This document shows positions 51,600 to 60,259 of a stretch of DNA of 64,000 bases, piece after piece. Source of the stretch: JAMXLO01 sp963812475 (GTDB taxonomy: Bacteria > Pseudomonadota > Alphaproteobacteria > Acetobacterales > Acetobacteraceae); assembly GCA_963812475.1 (NCBI GenBank), contig CAWEVI010000029.1, forward strand, positions 186,001 through 250,000, read 5' to 3'. Under the pieces are notes generated by a model, which had not been told where the DNA came from, did not search any database, and was given only the letters and a program-made list of their open reading frames with translations. The translations under genes were made by a program, and so were the position numbers. Each line of letters starts with the position of its first letter. Position 1 is the stretch's first letter.

Positions 51600-52574
51600 T
51601 CAGCGTGGCGCGAGGTTGCGGTCTAGAAAGCCGTGGTTCAGCGGCGCCATAACATCAAGTTTGTCTTCCAGCGCGAAATGTCCGGTGTCGAGCAGGACAA
51701 GTTCCGCGTGCGGCAGGTCCTTCAGGTAGGGCGTCGCGCCATCGGCGGGAAAGATCTTGTCGTTCCGCCCCCAGACGATCAGCGTCGGCGGCTGGCGGTC
51801 GCGGAAGAAGGCCTGGAATTGCGGATAGAGCGGCACGTTGGTGCCGTAGTCGTGGAACAGGTCCAGCTGGATGTCCCTGTTGCCCGGACGATCCAGCAAC
51901 ACCTGGTCATGCAGCCAGTTGTCCGGGTCGATGCGCGAGACGTCACGCACACCGTCGGTGTATTGGAATTTGGTCGTGGCCGGAACCACCAGAAAGTTCA
52001 GCGCATCGCGGTGGGCCGCGGATCCGTCCGCCCAGTAAGCCTTGATGGGATCCCAGAACGCCTTGAGGCCTTCGTCGTAGGCATTGCCGTTCTGCACGAT
52101 CAGCGCGCTGACCCGGTCCGGATGCTTGAGAGCCAGGCGATATCCCACGGGCGCACTGTAGTCCATCACGTACATCGCGTAGCGCTGTGCGCCGAGTTGC
52201 TGCATCAGACCGTCGATCAGGTCTGCATAGTGGCCGAAGGTATAGGCAAATTGTGTGTGGTCCGGCATCGCGCTGTCCCCGAAGCCCGGATAGTCCGGCG
52301 CAATCACCCGGTAGCGATCGGCGAGGGCAGGAATCAGGTTGCGGAACATGTGCGACGAGGTGGGGAAGCCGTGCAGTAGCAGGACGACGGGTCCATCGGC
52401 CGGGCCTGCTTCGCGGTAGAAGATGCTGACCCCATCAACGGTGGCGGTCCGATAGTGGGTGACGATCGACGCGGCGTGGATGGGCGTATCCGCATGGGCC
52501 CCAATGCCGCCGGGCGCGGCGACAGCAGCGAGAAGCGCAACGGCAAAGGCAAATGCCGACCTCGTTGGTGTCAT
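51600..52574 (-). CDS. Exported alpha/beta hydrolase (haloalkane dehalogenase/epoxide hydrolase-like)
   Basis: 324 residues; ATG 52574 is behind CAGGAG, which decides it over the TTG two codons earlier. Signal peptide MTPTRSAFAFAVALLAAVAAPG. Oxyanion loop LLHGFPTSSHMFR, nucleophile strand MYVMDYSAPVGYRLAL with Asp as nucleophile, and late acid/His in LLDTGHFALED. The Asp nucleophile fits dehalogenase/epoxide hydrolase chemistry. Divergent from the LysR gene, a likely regulator-target pair. Confidence 0.88.
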   Translation of the reverse strand: MTPTRSAFAFAVALLAAVAAPGGIGAHADTPIHAASIVTHYRTATVDGVSIFYREAGPADGPVVLLLHGFPTSSHMFRNLIPALADRYRVIAPDYPGFGDSAMPDHTQFAYTFGHYADLIDGLMQQLGAQRYAMYVMDYSAPVGYRLALKHPDRVSALIVQNGNAYDEGLKAFWDPIKAYWADGSAAHRDALNFLVVPATTKFQYTDGVRDVSRIDPDNWLHDQVLLDRPGNRDIQLDLFHDYGTNVPLYPQFQAFFRDRQPPTLIVWGRNDKIFPADGATPYLKDLPHAELVLLDTGHFALEDKLDVMAPLNHGFLDRNLAPR

Positions 52575-52705
52575 CTGCAAGCTCCTGGTTTCTGTGTCCC
52601 CGTGGACGACCCGCAGCGACCTTCAACGCGAGGACGCTACATGTTTGCGCCGGCCGTCAGAACGCCTACCGTCAGCAAGCCTACCTTTCGCGAAACGGAA
52701 GAGTG

Positions 52706-53625
52706 ATGGACCGTCTCGACGCCATGCGGGTGTTCGTCGCCGCCCTTGATGAGGGAAGCCTGGCCGGGGCGGGCCGTCGTTTGGGTCGCTCGCCGGCGGC
52801 CGTGACCCGCGCGGTCGCATTTCTCGAAGGTCATGTCGGCGTCCAGTTGCTGTACCGGACCACGCGCGCATTGCGATTGACCGAGGCGGGCGAACGTTAC
52901 GCCTCAACGTGTCAGCGCGTGCTGACGGACTTGGAAGAGGCCGACATTTCGGCTGCCGGGGAGCGTGCCGCACCGCGTGGCCTGCTGACGATCACCGCGC
53001 CCGTGATGTTCGGGACGCACATCCTCCGACCGATCGTCACCGCGTTCCTGAGGCGCGAGCCCGCCGTCCGGATCCGCTACCTGCTGCTGGATCGTCTGGT
53101 GAACCTGATTGACGAAGGTGTGGATCTGGCACTGCGGATTGCACCTCTGCCTGACTCGAGTCTGGTCGCGCTGCGCATTGGTGAAGTTCGGCAGATGCTT
53201 TGTGCCTCTCCGGAATACCTCGCGCGCAAGCCACCGATCGTTGCCCCCGCCGATCTTGCAGGCCACGACTGCATCGCCATCACCCAGATGGGCCCGAACG
53301 CGAGGTGTGGACCTTTCCGCCGTCACCTGGAGGAAGGATGGCCCGAACCGTCCGCATAAAGCCACGCCTGACGGTGAATGCGGACGAGGCGGCGGTGAAA
53401 TCGGCCGTCGATGGCGAGGGCGTCCTCCGTGTTCTGTCGTACAAGATCGAGAGCGAGGTGCGGGACGGTCGTCTCGTTGTCCTGCTGCCAGACGACGAAC
53501 CGCCGCCGATGCCGGTTCACCTCGTCGTTCCGGAAGGTCGCCTGGCGATCGCCAAGGTCCGAGCGTTCATGGACTTCGCCGCGGCGCGGCTGAAGGTGGA
53601 ATTCGCCCGCATGGGCCTGGCGTAG
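52706..53625 (+). pseudogene. LysR-family regulator with one frameshift
   Basis: ATG 52706 behind GGAAGAG; MDRLDAMRVFVAALDEGSLAGAGRRLGRSPAAVTRAV is a full LysR helix-turn-helix. The frame reaches HDCIAITQMGP near 53293, then the family sequence continues one frame over as EREVWTFPPSPGG...RVLSYKIESEVRDGRLVVLLPDDEPPPMPVHLV...VRAFMDFAAARL to the stop at 53625. In total about 305 residues if joined. In the first frame it stops early at 53359. A single indel, real or sequencing-derived. Confidence 0.85.
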
Positions 53626-53636
53626 TCTCGCTGGAA

Positions 53637-54848
53637 TTAGAACGCTGCAACGGCCTGGTCGCGCAGCCTATTGCCCTCGCGCTGGCCGAAGAAGATGTCG
53701 GTGGTGATCTCATCGACGGTGCGGCAACCGGTATAGGCCATGGTCTTGTCGGCCTCGTTCTTCAGCATGCTGATCGCCTTCAGCGCACCCGCCTCGCCGC
53801 CCACGGCCGTGCCGTAGAGCGTCGCGCGCCCGGTCAGCACCGCCTTCGCGCCGAGTGCCAGCGCCTTCACGATATCGGAACCGCGCCGCACGCCAGAATC
53901 CAGGATCAGCGTCATGCGGTCGCCCACCGCCTCGGCGATGTCCGGCAGCACGTCGAGCGTTGCCGCTGCGCTGTCCATATTCCGTCCGCCATGATTTGAC
54001 ACGACAATGCCGTCGATGCCGTAGCTCAGCGCCTTCACCGCATCGTCCGGACGGTTGACGCCCTTCAGCATCAGGATGCCTGGCCAGATATCGCGGAACT
54101 TCGCGATGTCGTTCCAATCGAGCGAATCCGCCCGCATCGCATCGCGGGCACCCACCCCGCTGAGCACCGACTTGCGGTAGTCCTCGGGATAGTTCTCGTG
54201 GCGCGGAAAGCCGATCGAGGTGAAGTACTTCATCAGCACGCCGGTGACCCACGCAGGATGGCGCATCATGTCGAAGGTAAAGCGTACGGTCGGATTGAAC
54301 GGGAGGCCAAAGCCGTTGTGGGTGTTGTATTCGCGGTTCGCCGATACCGGAGAATCCACCGTGACGATCAGCGCCTCGAACCCGTTGCGGTTGGCGCGCT
54401 CGATCAACTGATGCGACAACTCGCGCTGCTTCCAGACATAGAGCTGGAACCAAAGCCGCCCGCCGACGCCCGGACCGCCGTGCTGGGCGATCTTCTCCAT
54501 CGAGGTCATCGACGCGGTGGACAGCGTCAGCGGGATCTTCGCCTTCGCGGCGGCCTTGGCGAGTTCCAATTCACCCTCGTGCCAGCACAGACCGGCCGCG
54601 CCGGTGGGCGCGATCGCCATCGGCAGGCTTGCCGGCTTGCCGAACAGCGTCGTGGCGACGCTGCGGCCGGAGACATCCACCAGAGCGCGATGCCGAAGTT
54701 TGATCCGTTCGAACGCGGAGCGGTTGTTGGCCACCGCGAGATGGTCCTCGGTGGCGCGATCGACGAAATCGAATACACCCTTCGGCAGGCGGCGCTTCGC
54801 CGCGTCGCGCAGGTCATAGACGTTCAGGCAGCGGTCGAGGCGCGTCAT
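53637..54848 (-). CDS. FMN-dependent alpha-hydroxy-acid oxidase, tandem copy B
   Basis: 403 residues from ATG 54848, which overlaps the stop of copy A by one base (TGATG). Lactate dehydrogenase LldD-like layout: LNVYDLRDAAKRRLPKGVFDFVDRATED, MAIAPTGAAGLCWHEGE, WFQLYVW, HENYPEDYRK loop, ILMLKGVNRPDDA, VSNHGGRNMDSA (catalytic His) and LDSGVRRGSDIVKALALGAKAVLTGRATLYG. Substrate unknown. Confidence 0.93.
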   Translation of the reverse strand: MTRLDRCLNVYDLRDAAKRRLPKGVFDFVDRATEDHLAVANNRSAFERIKLRHRALVDVSGRSVATTLFGKPASLPMAIAPTGAAGLCWHEGELELAKAAAKAKIPLTLSTASMTSMEKIAQHGGPGVGGRLWFQLYVWKQRELSHQLIERANRNGFEALIVTVDSPVSANREYNTHNGFGLPFNPTVRFTFDMMRHPAWVTGVLMKYFTSIGFPRHENYPEDYRKSVLSGVGARDAMRADSLDWNDIAKFRDIWPGILMLKGVNRPDDAVKALSYGIDGIVVSNHGGRNMDSAAATLDVLPDIAEAVGDRMTLILDSGVRRGSDIVKALALGAKAVLTGRATLYGTAVGGEAGALKAISMLKNEADKTMAYTGCRTVDEITTDIFFGQREGNRLRDQAVAAF

Positions 54849-56059
54849 CACACCGCGTCCATCACCATATCGCGCAGCCGGTTGCCCTGGCGGCCGCCGA
54901 AGAAGATGTCCGTCGTGACCTCGTCCACGGAGCGACAACCGGTATAGGCCATGGTCTTGTCGAGTTCGTTCCTGATGATATTGATCGCCTTGAACGCGCC
55001 CGCCTCGCCGCCGACCGCGGTGCCGTACAGCGTGGCGCGTCCCGTCAGCACAGCCTTGGCCCCCAGCGCCAGCGCCTTGGCGATATCGGAACCGCGGCGT
55101 ACGCCGGAATCCAGAATGACCGTGCCGCGCTCACCCACCGCCTCGGCGATGTCGGGCAGCGCATCGATCGAGGCCACGACGCTGTCCATGTTGCGTCCGC
55201 CGTGATTTGACACGACGATGCCGTCCACACCGTACTCCATCGCCTTTACCGCATCGTCCGGTCGGTTGATGCCCTTGATCATCAGGATGCCGGGCCACTT
55301 GTCGCGGAAGATCTTGATGTCGTCCCACGACAGCGAATCCTGCCGGGTCATCTGGTGCGTGTTGGGGTCGTCGCGCGACAGCCGCTTGTACTCGTCCGGA
55401 AAATTCTCGTTCCGTGGCATGCCGACCGTCCTGAGATACTTCAACAGCACGTTGGTGAACCAGATCGGGTGCTGCATGATGTCGAGCGTGAACGTCACGT
55501 TGGGCTTGTAGGGTGCGATGAAACCGTTATGCGTGTTGTACTCGCGGTTCGGCGGCACGATGGTATCGACCGTGACGATCAGCGCCTCGAACCCCGCGCG
55601 ATGCGCCCGCTCGATGAGCTGGTACGACATCTCGCGCCTGTTCCAGACATAGAGCTGAAACCACAGCCGTCCGCCGACGCCGGGACCGGCCTCCTGCGCG
55701 ATCTTCTCCATCGCGGTCATCGCGCCGGTGGCCAGCGTGAACGGGATCTTCGCCTTGGCCGCGGCCTTGGCCAGCTCCAGCTCGCCCTCGTACCAGCACA
55801 GGCCGGCGGCGCCGGTGGGGGCGATCGCCAGCGGCATCGACACTGGCTTGCCGAACAGCGTGGTGGCCACGCTGCGGCTCGATACATCCACCAGCGCGCG
55901 ATGGCGCAGCTTGATGCGCTCGAAGGCGCTGCGGTTGTTGGCGACGGCGATGCCGTCCTCACTGCCGCGATCGACGAATTCGAACACGGCACGCGGCAGA
56001 CGGCGTTTCGCGGCGGCACGCAGGTCATAGACGTTCAGGCAACGGTCGAGCGCGGACAT
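54848..56059 (-). CDS. FMN-dependent alpha-hydroxy-acid oxidase, tandem copy A
   Basis: 403 residues, the same length as copy B and nearly collinear with it, so a local duplication. Active-site motifs are intact (VSNHGGRNMDSVVASIDALPDIAEA, LDSGVRRGSDIAKALALGAKAVLTGR). The copies differ most in the middle loop (HNGFIAPYKPNVTFTLDIMQHPIWFTNVLLKY against the B version), which in this family shapes substrate choice or membrane contact. First gene of the pair. Confidence 0.93.
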   Translation of the reverse strand: MSALDRCLNVYDLRAAAKRRLPRAVFEFVDRGSEDGIAVANNRSAFERIKLRHRALVDVSSRSVATTLFGKPVSMPLAIAPTGAAGLCWYEGELELAKAAAKAKIPFTLATGAMTAMEKIAQEAGPGVGGRLWFQLYVWNRREMSYQLIERAHRAGFEALIVTVDTIVPPNREYNTHNGFIAPYKPNVTFTLDIMQHPIWFTNVLLKYLRTVGMPRNENFPDEYKRLSRDDPNTHQMTRQDSLSWDDIKIFRDKWPGILMIKGINRPDDAVKAMEYGVDGIVVSNHGGRNMDSVVASIDALPDIAEAVGERGTVILDSGVRRGSDIAKALALGAKAVLTGRATLYGTAVGGEAGAFKAINIIRNELDKTMAYTGCRSVDEVTTDIFFGGRQGNRLRDMVMDAV

Positions 56060-56172
56060 TCACGATCCCCTGGGGACTTCTCCCCTGTGACGGGATGATG
56101 AAGCCGGGCCGGGGGTTGTCAAGCGAGGCATCTGCACACCTCGCCTGCATTGCCAAAGTTTCGTGCCGGCGC

Positions 56173-56532
56173 TCAGCCTGTCTCTCGCAACACCTCGGTC
56201 TTCACCGGCAGCACCGCGCCGAGCCAGACCGCGTTCAGCGTATGGTCGTCGCGCGGGCGGCCGGATTGCGGATGCACCAGCACCGTCAGCCCCATGCGGT
56301 TCAGCATCAGAAACGGCACGAGCGTGGGGAACAACTCGGGCGCGAAGGCGATCTGATACATCGCCTGCACATGCGGCCCTACCGGTTCGTCGTGCCAGCT
56401 TCCCATGCGCATGGTGAAGCGTTCCTCCACCCATTTGCGCAACAGTGCGGCGCGGTCCTTGCTGGCGGGATCGTAATAGACGTGCGCGTGGTAATCCTTG
56501 ATCGCGGCGGTGTCCTTGGGTGCGTCTTGCAT
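56173..56532 (-). CDS. DOPA 4,5-dioxygenase-family protein
   Basis: 119 residues, ATG 56532 behind AAAGGAGG. KDYHAHVYYDP (metal His pair), MGSWHDEPVGPHVQAMYQIAF and VLVHPQSGRPRDDHTLNAVWLG match the small DOPA-dioxygenase-like family (PF08883). Possible extradiol ring cleavage; the bacterial role is usually unknown. Next to the thiolase, 18 bp apart. Confidence 0.88.
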   Translation of the reverse strand: MQDAPKDTAAIKDYHAHVYYDPASKDRAALLRKWVEERFTMRMGSWHDEPVGPHVQAMYQIAFAPELFPTLVPFLMLNRMGLTVLVHPQSGRPRDDHTLNAVWLGAVLPVKTEVLRETG

Positions 56533-56550
56533 AGCGGAGCCTCCTTTGGT

Positions 56551-57720
56551 TCAGCGAACCGCCTCCAGAATCGACACGTAGTTCGCTACCGCCGCGCCCC
56601 CCATGTTGAACACGCCCGCAACGGTCGCCTTTGGCAACTGCATCGCACCCGCCTGACCGGTAAGCTGCATCGCGGTGATCGCATGCATCGAAACGCCGGT
56701 AGCGCCGATCGGATGGCCCTTCGCCTTCAGCCCGCCGGACGGATTGATCGGCAGCCTCCCGTCCTTGGCCGTCCAGCCTTCCAGCACCGCGCGGGCACCC
56801 TGACCAGCCGGCGTCAGCCCCATCGCCTCGTATTCCAGCAGTTCGGCGATGGTGAAGCAGTCGTGCGACTCCACGAACGACAGCTCCCCCAACTTCAGGT
56901 TCGCCATGTCCAGTGCGCGCCGCCAGGCTTCCGCTGCGCCCTCGAACGATGTGATGTCGCGCCGCGATATCGGCAGGAAATCGTTCACCTGCACCGCAGC
57001 GCGGAACCGAACCGCCTTGCCCATGGCACGCGCGGTCTCCTCATCGGTCATCACCAGCGCGGCGGCGCCATCCGATACCAGCGAGCAGTCGGTCCGCTTC
57101 AGCGGCGGCGCAACATACGGATTCTTCTCGCTGACGCGACGGCAGAACTCAAAGCCGAGATCCTTGCGCATTTGGGCGTAGGGGTTGTCCACGCCGTTTT
57201 TGTGGTTCTTGGCGGCGATCGCCGCCAGCGCGTCCGACTGGTCGCCGTAGCGCTGGAAATAGCGTTCGGCGATGCGGCCGAACACGCCGGCGAAACCGGC
57301 CGGGATGTCCGATTCCTCCTTCTGATAGCTCGCCTTCAGCAGGATGTCGCCGACCTCAGCGCTGGGCGTCGCGGTCATCTTTTCGACGCCGATCACCAGG
57401 GCAAAGCGCCCGCGGCCGGCGGCGAGGAAATCGCGCGCGCCGTGCACCGCGGCAGAGCCGGAGGCACAGGCGTTCTCGTAGCGCGTGATCGGCCGGAAGC
57501 GCAGTTCCGGCACGTGCTGCAACACCAGCGACGCCGGAAAATCCTGCCTGGAGAACCCGTTGTTGAACAGGCTGACGAAGCCGGCCTCGATCTCGCCGGG
57601 CGCGATGCCGGCGTCCTCGATCGCCGCGCCGGCGACCCGCCCGATCAGCGATTCGATGTCGGGGTCTTCCAGCCTACCGAACGGCGAGTGCGCCCAGCCG
57701 ACGATGCACGCTTCGGTCAT
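56551..57720 (-). CDS. Thiolase-family acyl-CoA acetyltransferase (SCP-x type)
   Basis: 389 residues, ATG 57720 behind AGGAGCC. NACASGSAAVHGARDFLAAG holds the nucleophile Cys, ESHDCFTIAELLEYEAMG the His, and NPSGGLKAKGHPIGATGVSMH the second catalytic block. The layout (no second Cys in the usual CxG, but HDCF) is that of SCP-x-like thiolases. Beta-oxidation-type cleavage or condensation. Confidence 0.92.
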   Translation of the reverse strand: MTEACIVGWAHSPFGRLEDPDIESLIGRVAGAAIEDAGIAPGEIEAGFVSLFNNGFSRQDFPASLVLQHVPELRFRPITRYENACASGSAAVHGARDFLAAGRGRFALVIGVEKMTATPSAEVGDILLKASYQKEESDIPAGFAGVFGRIAERYFQRYGDQSDALAAIAAKNHKNGVDNPYAQMRKDLGFEFCRRVSEKNPYVAPPLKRTDCSLVSDGAAALVMTDEETARAMGKAVRFRAAVQVNDFLPISRRDITSFEGAAEAWRRALDMANLKLGELSFVESHDCFTIAELLEYEAMGLTPAGQGARAVLEGWTAKDGRLPINPSGGLKAKGHPIGATGVSMHAITAMQLTGQAGAMQLPKATVAGVFNMGGAAVANYVSILEAVR

Positions 57721-57793
57721 GATGATGGCTCCTGATCCGATGGCGGCAAGCTAGCGGATCGGGCCGACGATGGCGACGGGCAGGGCGCTCGAA

Positions 57794-57826
57794 TTGTATG
57801 GACAGTGTGCACACAGTGTGCTAGAC
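57794..57826 (+). promoter_or_regulatory. Putative promoter/operator of the toxin-antitoxin pair
   Basis: Perfect palindrome GTGTGCACAC (57805-57814) within a direct repeat of AGTGTGC (57804 and 57815). It lies 20-45 bp before the antitoxin start, close to TTGTAT and TAGACA. Fits autoregulation by the antitoxin or complex, as known for DUF1778-GNAT modules. Confidence 0.5.
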
Positions 57827-57847
57827 ATGTCGCTTGGAGGAATCAGC

Positions 57848-58147
57848 ATGCCCCGTACTTCCGCTGTTTATAGTGACCAGGCCGCTCCACGCAGCGGGGT
57901 CATCAACATCCGCGTCCGGCCGGACGAGCGTGCTTTGATCGATCGCGCGGCCGCCGCCCAGGGAAAGAGCCGATCGGACTTCATGTTGGAAGCGTCCCGC
58001 CGCGCGGCCGAGGAAGCTTTGCTCGACCAGACCATTTTACATGTCGACACTGCCACTTATGCGCGGTTTGTCGCAATGTTGGACGCGCCACCCCGGCCGA
58101 ACTCCGCCTTGCGTCGATTGCTACAGACCAAGGCGTCATGGGACTAG
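57848..58147 (+). CDS. DUF1778-family antitoxin (TacA-like)
   Basis: 99 residues; ATG 57848 behind GGAGGAATC decides it over an upstream open frame. RHH DNA-binding part: SGVINIRVRPDERALIDRAAAAQGKSRSDFMLEASRRAAEEALLDQ; the C-terminal tail (VDTATYARFVAMLDAPPRPNSALRRLL) would wrap the toxin. It overlaps the toxin gene by 10 nt. Confidence 0.92.
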   Translation: MPRTSAVYSDQAAPRSGVINIRVRPDERALIDRAAAAQGKSRSDFMLEASRRAAEEALLDQTILHVDTATYARFVAMLDAPPRPNSALRRLLQTKASWD

Positions 58148-58653
58148 ACCCTGGTGCACCGGAACCGATCGCGGAAAGACACGATCTGAGCACCTTTGCA
58201 TCGGGCGAGCCGACACTTGACGACTGGCTGCGGCGCCGCGCACGCACCAACCAGGCCAGCGGCGCGTCGCGAACCTATGTCACCGCGGTGCAGCAGCAGC
58301 GGGTCATCGGTTATTTCACCCTGGCATCGGGGGCGATAACTCTTGCCGAGGCGCCGTCCCGTGCGAGGCGGAACATGCCCGGTCCGATCCCGATGGCAGT
58401 GCTTGCGCGGCTGGCGATCGACCAGGCATGGCAGGGCCGCAGGCTTGGTCGCCTGCTGTTGCGCGACGCCATTTTGCGCACAAGCCAAGCCGCCGCAATC
58501 ATCGGCGTACGCGGCCTGCTGGTGCATGCATTGTCTTCCGCGGCAAGGCGTTTCTACGAAAGCAACGGCTTTCGCGAAGCACCCAACCGACCGATGACGC
58601 TTGTCGTCACGCTGCAGGACGCAATCGCCGCGGCAGGCGGCAGTAAAGATTGA
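58138..58653 (+). CDS. GNAT-family toxin (TacT-like tRNA acetyltransferase)
   Basis: 171 residues. Acetyl-CoA loop QGRRLGRLLL (about 99-108); catalytic Tyr140 in RRFYESNGF, the same number as in Salmonella TacT; PMTLVVTL at the end. The family acetylates aminoacyl-tRNA and stops translation. It is a type II module with the overlapping antitoxin, and appears intact. Downstream lies a remnant of an acyl-CoA dehydrogenase gene. Confidence 0.92.
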   Translation: MGLDPGAPEPIAERHDLSTFASGEPTLDDWLRRRARTNQASGASRTYVTAVQQQRVIGYFTLASGAITLAEAPSRARRNMPGPIPMAVLARLAIDQAWQGRRLGRLLLRDAILRTSQAAAIIGVRGLLVHALSSAARRFYESNGFREAPNRPMTLVVTLQDAIAAAGGSKD

Positions 58654-58670
58654 GGCCGCTCGCAATTGCT

Positions 58671-58763
58671 TCACACCGATTCGCCCGTTACCAATTCGGA
58701 CCCCTGGCGCACGATCCGCTGGGCGAGCGACCAGCGGTACACCTCCGAGGGGCCATCATAGAC
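58671..58763 (-). pseudogene. 3' remnant of a second acyl-CoA dehydrogenase gene
   Basis: It reads VYDGPSEVYRWSLAQRIVRQG and ends at TGA 58671. The complete gene nearby ends IYDGPSEVHRWSLAQRIARQGANW, so this is the tail of a paralogue. The upstream part is gone. The 260 bp between here and 59024 hold no gene. Confidence 0.75.
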
Positions 58764-59023
58764 CATGCACGAACACCATGAATAACCCATATGTCTGCCA
58801 ACGCTGCTGTCGTTGTCATGCAACAACTGAAACAATAGATCACAAAGTGCCCTGCTATCATCGGCGGTGGTTTCGTGATTCTATTTCATAACAATGGGGC
58901 CAGACCCTACGGCGTCCAAAATTCGATTTGCTGACGATACACACTAGACCGGGCTAGCGATAACGTTGTGCGCACCAATTACCAATGCGCCGACAACAAT
59001 TCAGACTTCCCTTCTGGTCTCGC

Positions 59024-60193
59024 TCACCAATTCGCGCCCTGCCGGGCGATCCGCTGGGCGAGCGACCAGCGGTGCACCTCCGACGGCCCATCATAGATGC
59101 GGAACGCGCGAACCTCGCGGAAGATGCGCTCCACCAGCGTTTCGCCCGTGACCCCCTGGCCGCCCAGCACCTGCACGCAGCGATCGACCACGCGCCAGAT
59201 CGCCTCGGAACAGAACACCTTGGCGATGGACGACTCCGTCGTGCCGCGCGCACCCTGGTCCAGCACCCAGGCAGTGTGCCAGATCGCCAGCCGGCTCATG
59301 CGGATGTCGATCTCGTTGTCGGCCAGCATGAAGCCGACACCTTCGTGATTCACCAACTTGGCACCGAACACCTCGCGCCCGCCGGCATACCCGGCAGCGA
59401 TGTCGTGTGCCCGCCGTGCCGTGCCCAGCCAGCGCATGCAGTGTGTCAACCGCGCCGGCGCCAGCCGAACCTGGGCGTAGCGGAACCCCTTGCCCGGTTC
59501 ACCGAGGATGTCGCCGGCGGGAACGCGCAGGTTGTTGAACCGCACCACCGCGTGACCGCCCGCGAAGGCCTGGTCCAGACTGTCCATGGTACGCACGATC
59601 TCGATGCCCGGCTGGTCCATGTCTGCCAGGAACATCGTGGCGGCGCCGTCCTCGCCCTTGGCCATGATGATGGCGAAGCTCGCGCCATGCGCGCCGGTGA
59701 TGAACCACTTGGTGCCATTGATTACCCAGTGGTTGCCGTCCTTCATCGCAGTCGTGTTGAGCGCTGCGGGATCGGACCCGGCACCAGGCGCAGGCTCGGT
59801 CATGCAGAAGCAGGAGCGGATCGCGCCGCTGGCCAGCGGACGCAGCCACCGCTCCTTCTGCTCCGGCGTGGCAACCACCTCCAGCAGATGGATATTGCCC
59901 TCGTCCGGCGCAAAGATATGCATCGCGACCGGACCGAGCAGCGAATAGCCGGCTTCCTCGAACACCACAGCCTTGCCGACGTTGTTCAGTCCAAGCCCAC
60001 CGAACTCCGCAGAAGCATGCGGCGCGAGCAGACCTGCCTCGCGGCCGAGCGCTACCAGCTCGCGGCGGAACGCCTCGGTCGGTCCGTGCGCGGTCTGCCT
60101 GGCATCACCTTCGAGCGGAATGATCTTTTCGCGGATGAAGTTTCGCGTCCGTTGCTGCAAGTCCTCGAGTTCGGGCGAGAAGGAAAAATCCAT
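59024..60193 (-). CDS. Acyl-CoA dehydrogenase (ACAD10/11-like)
   Basis: FAD enzyme of fatty-acid-type oxidation. 389 residues; start taken at ATG 60193 (MDFSFSPELEDLQQRTRNF), nine nt after GGAG, instead of the ATG five codons earlier. FCMTEPAPGAGSDPAALNTTA, NGTKWFITGAHGASFAI, QVLGGQGVTGETLVERIFREVRAFRIYDGPSEVH. Paired with an APH-like gene 66 bp upstream, as in ACAD10/11 loci. Confidence 0.94.
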   Translation of the reverse strand: MDFSFSPELEDLQQRTRNFIREKIIPLEGDARQTAHGPTEAFRRELVALGREAGLLAPHASAEFGGLGLNNVGKAVVFEEAGYSLLGPVAMHIFAPDEGNIHLLEVVATPEQKERWLRPLASGAIRSCFCMTEPAPGAGSDPAALNTTAMKDGNHWVINGTKWFITGAHGASFAIIMAKGEDGAATMFLADMDQPGIEIVRTMDSLDQAFAGGHAVVRFNNLRVPAGDILGEPGKGFRYAQVRLAPARLTHCMRWLGTARRAHDIAAGYAGGREVFGAKLVNHEGVGFMLADNEIDIRMSRLAIWHTAWVLDQGARGTTESSIAKVFCSEAIWRVVDRCVQVLGGQGVTGETLVERIFREVRAFRIYDGPSEVHRWSLAQRIARQGANW

Positions 60194-60213
60194 GGCGCGG
60201 TACTCCATCCCGT

Positions 60214-60243
60214 CGTGGCCAGGACACGCCGGCCATGACGAAG
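60214..60243. repeat. REP-like palindrome between APH-like and acyl-CoA dehydrogenase genes
   Basis: TCGTGGCCAGGACACGCCGGCCATGACGA forms an imperfect inverted repeat (TCGTGGCC/GGCCATGA) of the type also seen near 48100. Confidence 0.5.
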
Positions 60244-60259
60244 GCTCGGGAGAAATCCA

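Noticed and set aside
56095..57735. 546-codon plus-strand frame over the DOPA dioxygenase-like and thiolase genes
   Set aside because: His/Arg/Gly-rich shadow; both minus-strand genes have strong ribosome sites and motifs.
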